A stretch of 7,230 nt of DNA, taken from the NCBI GenBank assembly GCA_030640155.1, contig DAOWJX010000053.1:1-7230 (forward strand). The letters are read 5' to 3'. The translations under genes and the position numbers were made by a program. Position 1 is the stretch's first letter; each line of letters starts with the position of its first letter. Shown one piece after another: positions 1 to 7,158 of this stretch. The notes under the pieces were generated by a model. It was given only the letters and a program-made list of their open reading frames with translations. It searched no databases and was not told the origin of the DNA. The stretch is from Candidatus Aegiribacteria sp. Its GTDB lineage: Bacteria > Fermentibacterota > Fermentibacteria > Fermentibacterales > JCC-6.

Positions 1-731
1 AACTCAGGGAAGTACGTCTGGCAGGAGAACTGCCATGGGCGCGACCTGACGCAAAGAGCCAGGTAACAGTTGAATATGAGGGTTTCAAGCCTGTATCCAT
101 CGATGAGATTCTGCTCTCGGTACACCATGCTCCGGATGCGAGAGCCGAAGATATGGTTGATGATATTCGCAAGAAGGTAGTATCCCCTGTTCTTACGCTG
201 TGCAAACCGCATCTTCAATGGACAGGGAAACTCCTTTTCAACCCCTCCGGCAGATTTGCTATAGGCGGACCACACGGTGATACCGGCCTTACCGGCAGGA
301 AGATCATTGTCGATACATACGGTGGCTCAGGGCGTCACGGAGGCGGAGCTTTCTCAGGCAAGGATTCCACAAAGGTAGACCGCTCTGCCGCATATATGGC
401 CCGTTACATTGCCAAGAACCTAGTTGAAGCCGGGGTTGCCGACAGGTGCGAGATCCAGCTTGCCTATGCAATAGGCCAGGCAGAACCTGTCTCTGTTATG
501 GTAGAGACATTCGGAACGGAAAAAATCTCCGATATCTCTGCGGTGGAGACTGTAATAAAGGATATTTTTCCTCTGCAGCCGTATGACATAATAGATTACC
601 TTGGTCTGAAAAGACCTGTTTTCAGCAAGACTTCGTCTTTTGGTCATTTTGGTAGAGAACCGGGATACGATGGAGCATTCTCATGGGAGAAGACCGATCG
701 AGTTGAGGATATTGCATCCAGACTTCTTTAG
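1..731 (+). CDS. metK: S-adenosylmethionine synthetase, C-terminal two-thirds (5' end outside window)
   Basis: This enzyme makes S-adenosylmethionine from methionine and ATP in the cytoplasm, as a homotetramer in characterised bacterial forms. The reading frame is open from the left edge (first whole codon at 3) to TAG at 729-731, giving 242 visible residues. E. coli MetK has about 384, so roughly the first 140 are missing. The frame begins with the family segment LPWARPDAKSQVTVEYE. The phosphate-binding GGGAFSGKD loop lies at 339-365, preceded by GDTGLTGRKIIVDTYGG and followed by KVDRSAAYMARYIAKN and ETFGTEK. The C-terminus has the usual HFGRE...WEKTD ending. An ATG at 153 lies inside the conserved domain and is not the true start. 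Nothing looks broken. The gene is followed after 37 bp by the LytM-like gene. Identification is essentially certain. Any promoter or SAM riboswitch would lie outside the window. Confidence 0.97.
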   Translation, partial: LREVRLAGELPWARPDAKSQVTVEYEGFKPVSIDEILLSVHHAPDARAEDMVDDIRKKVVSPVLTLCKPHLQWTGKLLFNPSGRFAIGGPHGDTGLTGRKIIVDTYGGSGRHGGGAFSGKDSTKVDRSAAYMARYIAKNLVEAGVADRCEIQLAYAIGQAEPVSVMVETFGTEKISDISAVETVIKDIFPLQPYDIIDYLGLKRPVFSKTSSFGHFGREPGYDGAFSWEKTDRVEDIASRLL

Positions 732-757
732 TAAAAGAGGATATACACAGAGCTGAC

Positions 758-763
758 GGGAGG
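758..763 (+). promoter_or_regulatory. Shine-Dalgarno site for the LytM-like gene
   Basis: The purine run GGGAGG ends 5 bases before the GTG at 769. An in-frame TGA at 754-756 rules out any start further upstream, and the next in-frame ATG encodes residue 121. This site therefore fixes GTG as the start. Confidence 0.75.
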
Positions 764-768
764 AACCG

Positions 769-1884
769 GTGACAGTTCTGATATTTGTTGCCTGTATCAT
801 TACCGCAGGCTCTCTTGACAGTCTTGATACATGTCTACGCGAAACCCAGGCACATATTTCGCAACTGGAAGAAGAAGAAGCGGCAATTTCAACAATACTC
901 GATGCCATACACGAGCACCTTACCATTTCAAGGAACTATTACAATGAGCTGGCTCTTGAGGAATCGAGGATACTCCAGCAGCTTTCCAGGGTTTCAGGGA
1001 TATTCACATCTGAGGATTCCCTCCGCGGAGAACTTGTTGAAAGTCTTTCCTCTTACCTTCTTTACCTCTATTCTCACAGGAATCTCGGAGGGATTGGATA
1101 TTTCTTTTTAGAGGAGGGATTCACCAGAATGCTTCGCCGCCAGGCCTATATCGATTATCTTGCGTCCAGGGCTGCGAACGAAGTGTTCATGCTCTCTATC
1201 AGTCAGGACTCAATGGGTAGCTGCAGGGACTCACTGGAGGTTCTTCTGGTCGATGTGCAGCAACTCAGAAAGCAGATGGAGGAATTGCAGGATGGAATCT
1301 ACGATGAGGAAGCCCGTCAGGCATCAATCAGAAACCAGTTGATGGGCAGGATTGCAGCCGAGAAAGAATCGCTTGCCGTTCTAGAGGATAGAAGGATCAG
1401 CAGAGCGGAATTCGTAACCCAGCTCAGTGTTCGTTCAACTCCTGTGGATTCAGAAACTCCTTTTCTGGAACCGGAATCTGACAGCTACATGGAAGCCTTC
1501 CAGGGAAGTATCAGCTGGCCTGCAAGAGGACAGGTTGTTAGAGCATTTGGAATTCAGACTCATCAGGAATATGGAACCCAGACAACCAGCGACGGTATCA
1601 CGGTTGTCACTTCTCCCGGACAGCCGGTGTATTCATCAGCCGAAGGCGTTGTACTTTGGGCCAGAGAATTCCTGAGTTTGGGACAGATGATTGTACTTGA
1701 TCATCAGGACGGATATATCACGGTTTATGGATATCTTGGACAGATTCTGGTAAATCCTGAAGATGAAGTTATGACCGGATCGCAAGTAGGGAAAACAGGA
1801 TCGATCCCCGGTGGGCAGCCGGGATACTATTTTGAAATTAGAAGGGGCGGAGTACCGGTGAATCCTGAGGAGTACCTGGAATAG
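769..1884 (+). CDS. EnvC/NlpD-like coiled-coil protein with degenerate LytM (M23) domain
   Basis: The 371-residue protein has a hydrophobic N-terminal stretch (residues 2-14, possible signal-peptidase cleavage after S15). Next come long, charged, coiled-coil-like helical segments (about 23-75 and 140-220), a short acidic/proline linker (about 222-245) and a C-terminal LytM/peptidase M23 beta domain (about 248-371). This is the EnvC layout. In E. coli, EnvC is a periplasmic activator of cell-wall amidases and has no peptidase activity of its own. The M23 fold is recognisable from SWPARGQVVRAFG, the GQPVYSSAEGVV strand, the DHQDGYITVYGYL strand and the final FEIRRGGVPVNPEEYL. The zinc ligands are gone: the HxxxD site reads S274...T278, the YxHL site reads YGYL (Y322) and HLHFE reads GYYFE (G352, Y354). 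I infer a non-catalytic regulator or scaffold acting outside the inner membrane. The signal sequence is unusually short and has no positive charge. Three bases separate it from holB. The family call is firm; the partner amidase is not visible. Confidence 0.82.
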   Translation: MTVLIFVACIITAGSLDSLDTCLRETQAHISQLEEEEAAISTILDAIHEHLTISRNYYNELALEESRILQQLSRVSGIFTSEDSLRGELVESLSSYLLYLYSHRNLGGIGYFFLEEGFTRMLRRQAYIDYLASRAANEVFMLSISQDSMGSCRDSLEVLLVDVQQLRKQMEELQDGIYDEEARQASIRNQLMGRIAAEKESLAVLEDRRISRAEFVTQLSVRSTPVDSETPFLEPESDSYMEAFQGSISWPARGQVVRAFGIQTHQEYGTQTTSDGITVVTSPGQPVYSSAEGVVLWAREFLSLGQMIVLDHQDGYITVYGYLGQILVNPEDEVMTGSQVGKTGSIPGGQPGYYFEIRRGGVPVNPEEYLE

Positions 1885-1887
1885 AAA

Positions 1888-2976
1888 ATGAGTATTTTCA
1901 AAATAGTTAAGGGACAGGAACAAGCTGCTGAACTTCTGGGAAGGTCAATGATGAAGAACAGGCTTGCTCATGCCTATCTTTTCGCCGGACCTGAGGGAGT
2001 TGGAAAACTTACAGCTGCTCTTGAACTTGCTGCTGCATGGATGTGTTCCGCCGCGGATTCAGGTTACTGCGGGACATGTAATGACTGCATGAGAGTATTC
2101 AGATTCCAGCATCCGGATGTGAGATTAACGATTCCGCAATTGGAGGAAACAAAACCGGAGGACATCGCATCCCTTCTTCAGGCAAGGGCAGATGATGGAA
2201 TCAGCCCGGTCAGAGTCCCCGGAAACAGCAGGATCAGGATTGATCAGATACGTGAAATGGGAAGAAGACTATCTCTCAAATCCTTCGAAGATAAAGGACA
2301 TATTGAGATCATTGTCGACTCGGACAGAATGGGAGTTGAAGCTGCTAATTCGCTCCTTAAAACACTTGAGGAACCTCCTGATGACACGGTTATTATACTG
2401 ATAAGCTCCGCCTGGTCTGCTCTTCTTCCCACAATCAGATCTCGCGCACATTTGGTCAGGTTCAGAAGACTGAGTGAGAATCTGATAGTGGATATTCTTA
2501 TGAGCAGGGGCGAAATGAATAGAGAAATGGCAGCAGAGATAGCAGTAGCGTCAGATGGAAAACCTGGAGTGGCCCTCAATCGTGAAAGAAAAAATATGCC
2601 CCTCACCGCGAATTACGATCCCCTGAAGATTCTGCGGCAGATAGTTGACAAAACCATGGCTTCACCGGTAATTTCGATAGCTGCGGAGGTTTGTCAGAAA
2701 CTTCGCAAGGAGGGGGCTTTGGAATTCACTATAGAAATGCAGTCGATACTTCTTGACCTCAGACGCAAATCCATGGGAATGAAACCCATTGCCCATACTG
2801 ATAAGTATTTTGAAGGGATCGATTTAAATGATGATGAAGCTGAGAGCATGCTCCCGGTATTTCAGACAGCTGAAACCAGGCTTCGAGGAAATGGAATGCC
2901 CCGAATAGTGCTTACAGCTGCATTCCTGAGTGCAAGGAAAATTATTAGAGCGACAGGAAAGGACTCGGTATCTTGA
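1888..2976 (+). CDS. holB: DNA polymerase III delta' subunit (clamp-loader AAA+ protein)
   Basis: The product is the delta' subunit of the clamp loader, which helps place the sliding clamp on primed DNA. It has 362 residues, near the usual 320-370. The N-terminus (GQEQAAELLGRSMMKNRLAHAYLFAGPEG, read in pieces around residues 9-37) is typical of the DnaX/HolB family. The P-loop is GPEGVGK at 34-40, followed by Leu41 rather than Ser/Thr. A four-Cys zinc module is present (C53, C61, C64, C67). The Walker B region reads VDSD (143-146) instead of DE-type. SLLKTLEEPP (155-164) is intact. The SRC motif reads SRA (185-187) and keeps R186, the arginine-finger position. The C-terminal collar (about 235-362) is divergent, as is usual. 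These losses suit delta', which need not hydrolyse ATP, rather than DnaX. The start ATG lies 3 bp after the previous stop with only a weak GGA upstream, so translational coupling is likely. The next gene overlaps by 4 bp. Confidence 0.9.
   Translation: MSIFKIVKGQEQAAELLGRSMMKNRLAHAYLFAGPEGVGKLTAALELAAAWMCSAADSGYCGTCNDCMRVFRFQHPDVRLTIPQLEETKPEDIASLLQARADDGISPVRVPGNSRIRIDQIREMGRRLSLKSFEDKGHIEIIVDSDRMGVEAANSLLKTLEEPPDDTVIILISSAWSALLPTIRSRAHLVRFRRLSENLIVDILMSRGEMNREMAAEIAVASDGKPGVALNRERKNMPLTANYDPLKILRQIVDKTMASPVISIAAEVCQKLRKEGALEFTIEMQSILLDLRRKSMGMKPIAHTDKYFEGIDLNDDEAESMLPVFQTAETRLRGNGMPRIVLTAAFLSARKIIRATGKDSVS
2955..2963 (+). promoter_or_regulatory. Shine-Dalgarno site inside holB deciding the TTG start of ricT
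   Basis: AGGAAAGGA lies 9 bases before the TTG at 2973, inside the last codons of holB. The TTG shares bases with the holB stop (TTGA). The next in-frame ATG would remove 50 residues, including the start of the conserved domain, so TTG is the supported start. Confidence 0.65.
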
Positions 2977-3890
2977 GCAATAATGGTAATAACAACGATA
3001 TTCACACTGATGATTTTGAATCTATCAGATTCGAAGCAACCGAACTCCTGAGACTGCACTTCAGTTCCAAACGCCTGGATACATTCATTAACCTTGCTGA
3101 AGTTCCTGTTGAGATTGGAGAGATGGTCGTTGTTTCCGTTGACAGAGGAGAAGACCTCGGAAGGGTTGTGGCCAAGTACAATCCCAGGGATCCTGTTGCT
3201 TCAATAACCGGTAAGTTTATTAGAAAGGCTACCTTTACCGATATAGCGAATTATGAGCAGAACAGGGATTTCGAGAATAAAGTACTTAGATTCTGCAAGG
3301 AAAGAATTTCGGTGAGGAAGCAGGATATGCGGCTTTCAAGTTGCGAGGCTCAACTGGATAGAAGGAAAATCAGGATCTATTTCACCGCTGATGAGCGGAT
3401 GGATTTCCGCGGACTTGTTCGTGATCTTGCAAGTAAATTTCACGCAAGGATTGAAATGCGGCAGATCGGGGTAAGAGACGACGCAAGGCAGAAAGATGGT
3501 CGGGGAGTCTGCGGCCAGAGACTCTGCTGTGCATCCTACCTTTCTCAATTCAGATCCATTACCTTGAGGGATGTTCGTGAACAGGACCTGACTCCAAATC
3601 CCTCAAAGGTTTCCGGAGTCTGTGGCCGTCTGAAGTGCTGCCTGCATTTTGAGTCGGATTTCTACCGAAAAGCAAGAAAACTGTACCCTCAGGTCGGTTC
3701 AAAAGCCAGAATAGGAAAAAGAACAGGGGAGGTTACTTCAGTTGATATATTTACTGAAACTGTAACACTTCGAATGGATGACGATGAAGAGAGAACAATG
3801 GACATAGAGAAGTTCCACAGAAAAAGAAAACCTCTTAAAAGAGAGTATGATTCTGAAAAGCGATCTTCCGACACACCGGGCAGAGACTGA
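2973..3890 (+). CDS. ricT: PSP1-domain protein of the RicT/YaaT family
   Basis: This 305-residue protein belongs to the PSP1 C-terminal family. In Bacillus subtilis, RicT (YaaT) forms the Y-complex with RicA and RicF, binds an Fe-S cluster, steers RNase Y and affects sporulation, competence and tRNA modification. The family core is clear: VRDDARQKDGRGVCGQRLCC (residues 167-186), then TPNPSKVSGVCGRLKCCLHF (207-226). The two matched Cys groups are C180/C185/C186 and C217/C222/C223, the type of Cys clusters linked to Fe-S binding in this family. The N-terminus has a short Asn/Asp-rich tail (MSNNGNNNDIHTDD), and residues 240-305 form a small beta domain ending in a highly charged tail. It starts at TTG and overlaps holB by 4 bp. 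This order, holB then ricT then metG, matches the known neighbourhood. RicA and RicF are not visible here. The family is certain; its target in this organism is not known, and the symbol is by family. Confidence 0.88.
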   Translation: MSNNGNNNDIHTDDFESIRFEATELLRLHFSSKRLDTFINLAEVPVEIGEMVVVSVDRGEDLGRVVAKYNPRDPVASITGKFIRKATFTDIANYEQNRDFENKVLRFCKERISVRKQDMRLSSCEAQLDRRKIRIYFTADERMDFRGLVRDLASKFHARIEMRQIGVRDDARQKDGRGVCGQRLCCASYLSQFRSITLRDVREQDLTPNPSKVSGVCGRLKCCLHFESDFYRKARKLYPQVGSKARIGKRTGEVTSVDIFTETVTLRMDDDEERTMDIEKFHRKRKPLKREYDSEKRSSDTPGRD

Positions 3891-3904
3891 AACCCCTTGA
3901 AAAT

Positions 3905-3911
3905 GGAGAAG
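3905..3911 (+). promoter_or_regulatory. Shine-Dalgarno site for metG
   Basis: GGAGAAG sits just before the ATG at 3914, with GGAG ending 5 bases upstream. The 23 bp between ricT and metG hold nothing else recognisable. Confidence 0.65.
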
Positions 3912-3913
3912 AA

Positions 3914-5932
3914 ATGCCCCGATATCTCGTAACAAGCGCATTACCCTATGCAAATGGTCCCACTCACCTTGGCCAGATTGCCGGAGCATATCTGCCTGCG
4001 GATATCTATGTTCGTTTTCTGAGAATGTGCGAAGAGGACGTTATCTTCATTTGCGGCACTGACGAGCACGGGGTTCCGATAACGTTGAAAGCCGAGCAGA
4101 TGGGCATCACTCCCAGAGAAGTGGTTGACATGTTCCACAAAGAGATCACAAGTGATTTTAAGGGATTGGGGATATCCTTTGACAATTTTTCGAGAACGGA
4201 GACGCCTGAACATTACCGCTTTACACAGGGAGTATTTCTGGATCTTCTCGAAAAAGGACACATCATTGAAAAACCCATGGAGCAGTTCTACTGTGAGAAA
4301 TGCAAACGCTATCTGCCTGATAGATACGTAAACGGTACCTGTCCCGAGTGCGATTCCATGAACGCTCGAGGAGATCAGTGTGATGACTGCGGCACATGGC
4401 TTGATGCTCTGGATCTGGTGAACCCTGTATGTGCCATATGCGGAGCCACACCGGCTCCAAGAGAAACAAGACAATGGTTCCTCAGACTGGATCAATTCCA
4501 GGGTTGGCTGGAAACCTGGCTTGGGAACCACGGAGACTGGAAGAGCAATGTACTGAACTACTGTCGCGGATGGCTCAAGAAAGGCCTTCGGGAAAGAGCG
4601 ATAACCCGTGACCTCGACTGGGGCGTGCCTGTTCCCATTGAAGGCGTTAAGGGAAAGGTGCTCTACGTCTGGTTCGAGGCCCTTCTGGGTTACGTCAGCA
4701 GCACTATGGAGTACTTCGCTGAGAAGGGGAATCCGGACGGATGGAAAGATTACTGGCAGAACCCTGATTGTCGTCTTGTTCAATTCATAGGCAAGGACAA
4801 TATCGTTTTCCATGCTATAATCGAACCCTCGGTTCTTCATGGCCTGGATGATTTTATCCTTCCCTGGAATATTCCCGCCAACGAGTATCTGAACATCAGG
4901 GGGGAAAAATTCTCCACAAGCCGAGGAACGGCACTCTGGACGAAAGATTACCTTGATCACCTGCCTCCCGACCCACTCAGATACACGCTGGCGATTAATG
5001 CTCCCGAAAACCGGGACGCTGATTTTACCTGGGGTGAGTTCAGATCCAAGAACAACGAGCTTGCCGATGTTTTCGGAAATTTCATAAACAGGACATTAAA
5101 GTTCGCTCACCTGTATTTCGATGGAAAAGTACCGGGACCTGCCCGGGCAGGGAGTGCTGAAGAAGAACTTATGGCATCAGCTGTCAGAACACGGGACGAG
5201 GCGGAAAAACAGCTGAGGAACTTCCAGTTGAAGGCGGCGTGTTCCAGAATCATGGATCTCGCCAGGGAGGGAAACAGGTATTTTGACCAGGCTCAACCCT
5301 GGAAGACGGCGAAAAGTGATCCTCAAGCGTGTGCAACATCCATCTATTACAGTCTTCAGATTGCGGATTCACTTAGGATTCTCCTTGCTCCTTTCATACC
5401 TTTTACCTCTGAAAAAACGGGTGAAATGCTTGGAAACAATTCTTTGCTCTGGAAAGACGCAGGCAGGGAAAATCTTCCGGACGGGCATCAGCTCGGTACT
5501 CCTGAGATTCTTTTGAGCAAACTGAAGAAAGGGTTCGAGAAAGTAATGGTAAAAGGGAAGATTGACGACGGGATCGATGACAGTAACTCCCCGGGAATCT
5601 CGATCAAGGAAAGCATAACCTACGATGAGTTCGCGAAGCTCGATATGAGAGTCGGGCTAATAACGGAAGTTCACGATATAGAAGGAGCGGACAAACTATA
5701 CAGGCTGATTGCAGATATGGGTGATCATACGCGCCAGCTTGTTGCAGGAATGAAACCGTACTATTCGAAAGAGGAACTTCTCAACAGAAAAGTCATTGTT
5801 CTCGTCAATCTGCAGCCTGTTTCGATCAGGGGTGTAAAAAGTAACGGGATGGTTCTGGCATCCGACGGCGGTGGGAAGGTATTCCTGCTTGAACCAGGAA
5901 GCGATTCCGTGCCGGGTGACAGCATCCGCTGA
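3914..5932 (+). CDS. metG: Methionyl-tRNA synthetase with C-terminal tRNA-binding domain
   Basis: This class I synthetase charges tRNA-Met with methionine in the cytoplasm. The 672 residues match the long bacterial form (E. coli about 677). The Rossmann fold opens with PYANGPTHLGQ (11-21), where HLGQ at 18-21 stands for the HIGH signature, followed by CGTDEHGVPITLKAEQMGITP (around 47-67). The connective insert carries four CxxC knuckles (C127/C130, C143/C146, C156/C159, C173/C176), the two-zinc E. coli-like arrangement. The KMSKS loop reads KFSTS (332-336). The helical anticodon-binding domain spans about 355-520, with W463 in QPWKTAK at the place of the E. coli anticodon-reading Trp. After a linker rich in Lys, Gly and Asp, residues 568-672 form a Trbp111-type OB-fold domain (LDMRVG, VNLQPVSIRGVKSNGM), which in relatives mediates dimerisation and tRNA binding. 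All domains look complete. The motif style suggests an FCB-type bacterium. The only odd residue is Q21. Confidence 0.97.
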   Translation: MPRYLVTSALPYANGPTHLGQIAGAYLPADIYVRFLRMCEEDVIFICGTDEHGVPITLKAEQMGITPREVVDMFHKEITSDFKGLGISFDNFSRTETPEHYRFTQGVFLDLLEKGHIIEKPMEQFYCEKCKRYLPDRYVNGTCPECDSMNARGDQCDDCGTWLDALDLVNPVCAICGATPAPRETRQWFLRLDQFQGWLETWLGNHGDWKSNVLNYCRGWLKKGLRERAITRDLDWGVPVPIEGVKGKVLYVWFEALLGYVSSTMEYFAEKGNPDGWKDYWQNPDCRLVQFIGKDNIVFHAIIEPSVLHGLDDFILPWNIPANEYLNIRGEKFSTSRGTALWTKDYLDHLPPDPLRYTLAINAPENRDADFTWGEFRSKNNELADVFGNFINRTLKFAHLYFDGKVPGPARAGSAEEELMASAVRTRDEAEKQLRNFQLKAACSRIMDLAREGNRYFDQAQPWKTAKSDPQACATSIYYSLQIADSLRILLAPFIPFTSEKTGEMLGNNSLLWKDAGRENLPDGHQLGTPEILLSKLKKGFEKVMVKGKIDDGIDDSNSPGISIKESITYDEFAKLDMRVGLITEVHDIEGADKLYRLIADMGDHTRQLVAGMKPYYSKEELLNRKVIVLVNLQPVSIRGVKSNGMVLASDGGGKVFLLEPGSDSVPGDSIR

Positions 5933-5941
5933 GATGTAAAT

Positions 5942-5945
5942 AAGG
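5942..5945 (+). promoter_or_regulatory. Weak Shine-Dalgarno site for the glycosyltransferase
   Basis: AAGG lies 6 bases before the GTG at 5952, within the 19-bp gap after metG. The translation from GTG (MRICDTNSFYSETGGG) starts directly with the first beta strand and glycine loop of the GT4 fold, which supports this start. Confidence 0.5.
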
Positions 5946-5951
5946 TTATCT

Positions 5952-7157
5952 GTGCGAATCTGCGATACAAACAGTTTTTATTCAGAGACCGGCGGCGGTA
6001 TAAGGATTTACCACGACAGGAAGCTGGAGTATTTCGCCAACCGGTCCGAACACTCAATTGCTCTTGTAATTCCCGGCAGAAACACTGATTGTACTGTAGA
6101 CGGAAATACCAGTGTATACAGAGTAAAATCCCTTCCTCTATTGGATTCAGGATACCGCCTTATTGTTGACAGCGGGGGACTGACCTCTGCTTTTGGGGAT
6201 TTTAAACCTGATCTGGTTGAGATCGGAAGTCCCTATCTGCTTCCGATTCACACAAGAAAAGCACTTGGTAACTCTTCTGTTCCTACCGTAGGGTTTTACC
6301 ACTCGGATTATCCTGACAGTTACGTTCAGCCTTTTGCGAGTAAATATTTTCCCGGACTTGCGGGGGTGCTGACCAGACTGGCCCGTAGTCATGTCAGGAG
6401 AACATACGGCGGCATGACAGCTGTTTTTGCCGCCAGCAGGTGCATACTTCAGAAGCTTTACGACTCAGGAGTGAAGAGGCTCTTTCTTACTCCTCTCGGT
6501 GTCAGTACAGATCAGTTCTCTCCTTCCAGACGCTCTGATGATTTTCGGCGGGCTTTCGGGGTTTACAGTGGAAGTAAACTTGTGCTTTACCTCGCAAGGC
6601 TGCACAGGGAAAAAGGTCTTGATCTGCTGATTTCGGCATATCCACTGTTCAGAGACCCGGCTTCAATAAAACTTGTCATTGGAGGACATGGTCCTGCTGA
6701 AGGCAGGTTGAGGGAATTCATCAACCAGTATCCTGAAGTGCGTCGTCTGCCGTACCTTCCAGGTCGTGATGCAGTGGCTGAGGCGATGGCTTCTGCTGAC
6801 GTATATCTGTCACTCGGTCAGTCAGAGACGTTCGGACTGGCAGGTCTTGAGGCAATTTCATGCGGCACAACACCGGTTCTCCCTGATTCAGGCGCATCGG
6901 GTGATATGGCGGCATCACTGGGATTTGTACCTCCTTACCGGTCAGACAGTCCGGAAAGCCTTGCAAATGCTATCGTGTCCGCTGCGGCAATGTCCGATTC
7001 AGAGACAATGGGTTACCTTAGACGATTTGCTCTCGACGGACATGACTGGGATTCCGTGTTTCGAAGGATCGAAGTTTTCTACGAGAGGATCATCAGTGCT
7101 TTCAGAGATGGAAACCCGGACAGTCTGATCCCCCCTGACAAATGGTGGGAGGAATGA
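5952..7157 (+). CDS. Glycosyltransferase family 4 (GT-B fold)
   Basis: This retaining GT-B enzyme transfers a sugar from a nucleotide-sugar donor to an unknown acceptor, probably a lipid or cell-envelope glycan at the cytoplasmic face of the membrane. It has 401 residues. The N-terminal domain (about 1-195) starts MRICDTNSFYSETGGGIRIY, with the acceptor-side glycine loop at 14-16. It contains GFYHSDYPDSY (114-124), resembling the H-x-D/Y segment of GT4 mannosyl- or sulfoquinovosyl-type enzymes. The linker reads TPLGVSTDQF (180-189). The C-terminal nucleotide-sugar domain has LYLARLHREKGLD (212-224, with R216 and K221 at the usual phosphate contacts), GGHGPAEGRL (244-253) and the EX7E signature SETFGLAGLEA, with E292 and E300. 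No membrane segment is evident. It starts at GTG 19 bp after metG and ends 9 bp before a deacetylase-like gene, so a shared glycan role is plausible. Donor and acceptor cannot be read from sequence. Confidence 0.88.
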   Translation: MRICDTNSFYSETGGGIRIYHDRKLEYFANRSEHSIALVIPGRNTDCTVDGNTSVYRVKSLPLLDSGYRLIVDSGGLTSAFGDFKPDLVEIGSPYLLPIHTRKALGNSSVPTVGFYHSDYPDSYVQPFASKYFPGLAGVLTRLARSHVRRTYGGMTAVFAASRCILQKLYDSGVKRLFLTPLGVSTDQFSPSRRSDDFRRAFGVYSGSKLVLYLARLHREKGLDLLISAYPLFRDPASIKLVIGGHGPAEGRLREFINQYPEVRRLPYLPGRDAVAEAMASADVYLSLGQSETFGLAGLEAISCGTTPVLPDSGASGDMAASLGFVPPYRSDSPESLANAIVSAAAMSDSETMGYLRRFALDGHDWDSVFRRIEVFYERIISAFRDGNPDSLIPPDKWWEE

Positions 7158-7158
7158 T

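Noticed and set aside
732..768. The 37-bp gap after metK as a possible terminator or promoter.
   Set aside because: No inverted repeat with a T-run and no convincing -35/-10 pair was seen. It holds only the ribosome binding site of the next gene.
793..795. Cys9 of the LytM-like protein as a lipoprotein lipidation site.
   Set aside because: The preceding FVA is a poor lipobox and the signal would be only eight residues long with no basic n-region.
785..1111. A 108-codon + strand frame overlapping the LytM-like gene.
   Set aside because: The product looks like random low-quality sequence, and the overlapping frame encodes a clear coiled-coil protein ending in a LytM domain.
3941..4960. A 339-codon open frame on the minus strand opposite metG.
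   Set aside because: It lies wholly within the well-conserved metG coding region, its translation shows no recognisable domain, and it has no supporting context. It is an antisense shadow caused by codon periodicity.
5138..5151. A perfect 14-bp palindrome (CCTGCCCGGGCAGG) inside metG.
   Set aside because: It has no loop or U-tract, encodes ordinary residues in the synthetase, and one such palindrome is expected by chance about every 16 kb. It is not a terminator or a convincing operator.
7155..7157. The TGA between the glycosyltransferase and the deacetylase-like gene lies in the same frame as both, which could suggest readthrough or a split fusion gene.
   Set aside because: The next gene has its own ATG and a nearby Shine-Dalgarno sequence, and the transferase ends at a normal length. 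No selenocysteine-type hairpin is evident, so same-frame spacing is likely chance.
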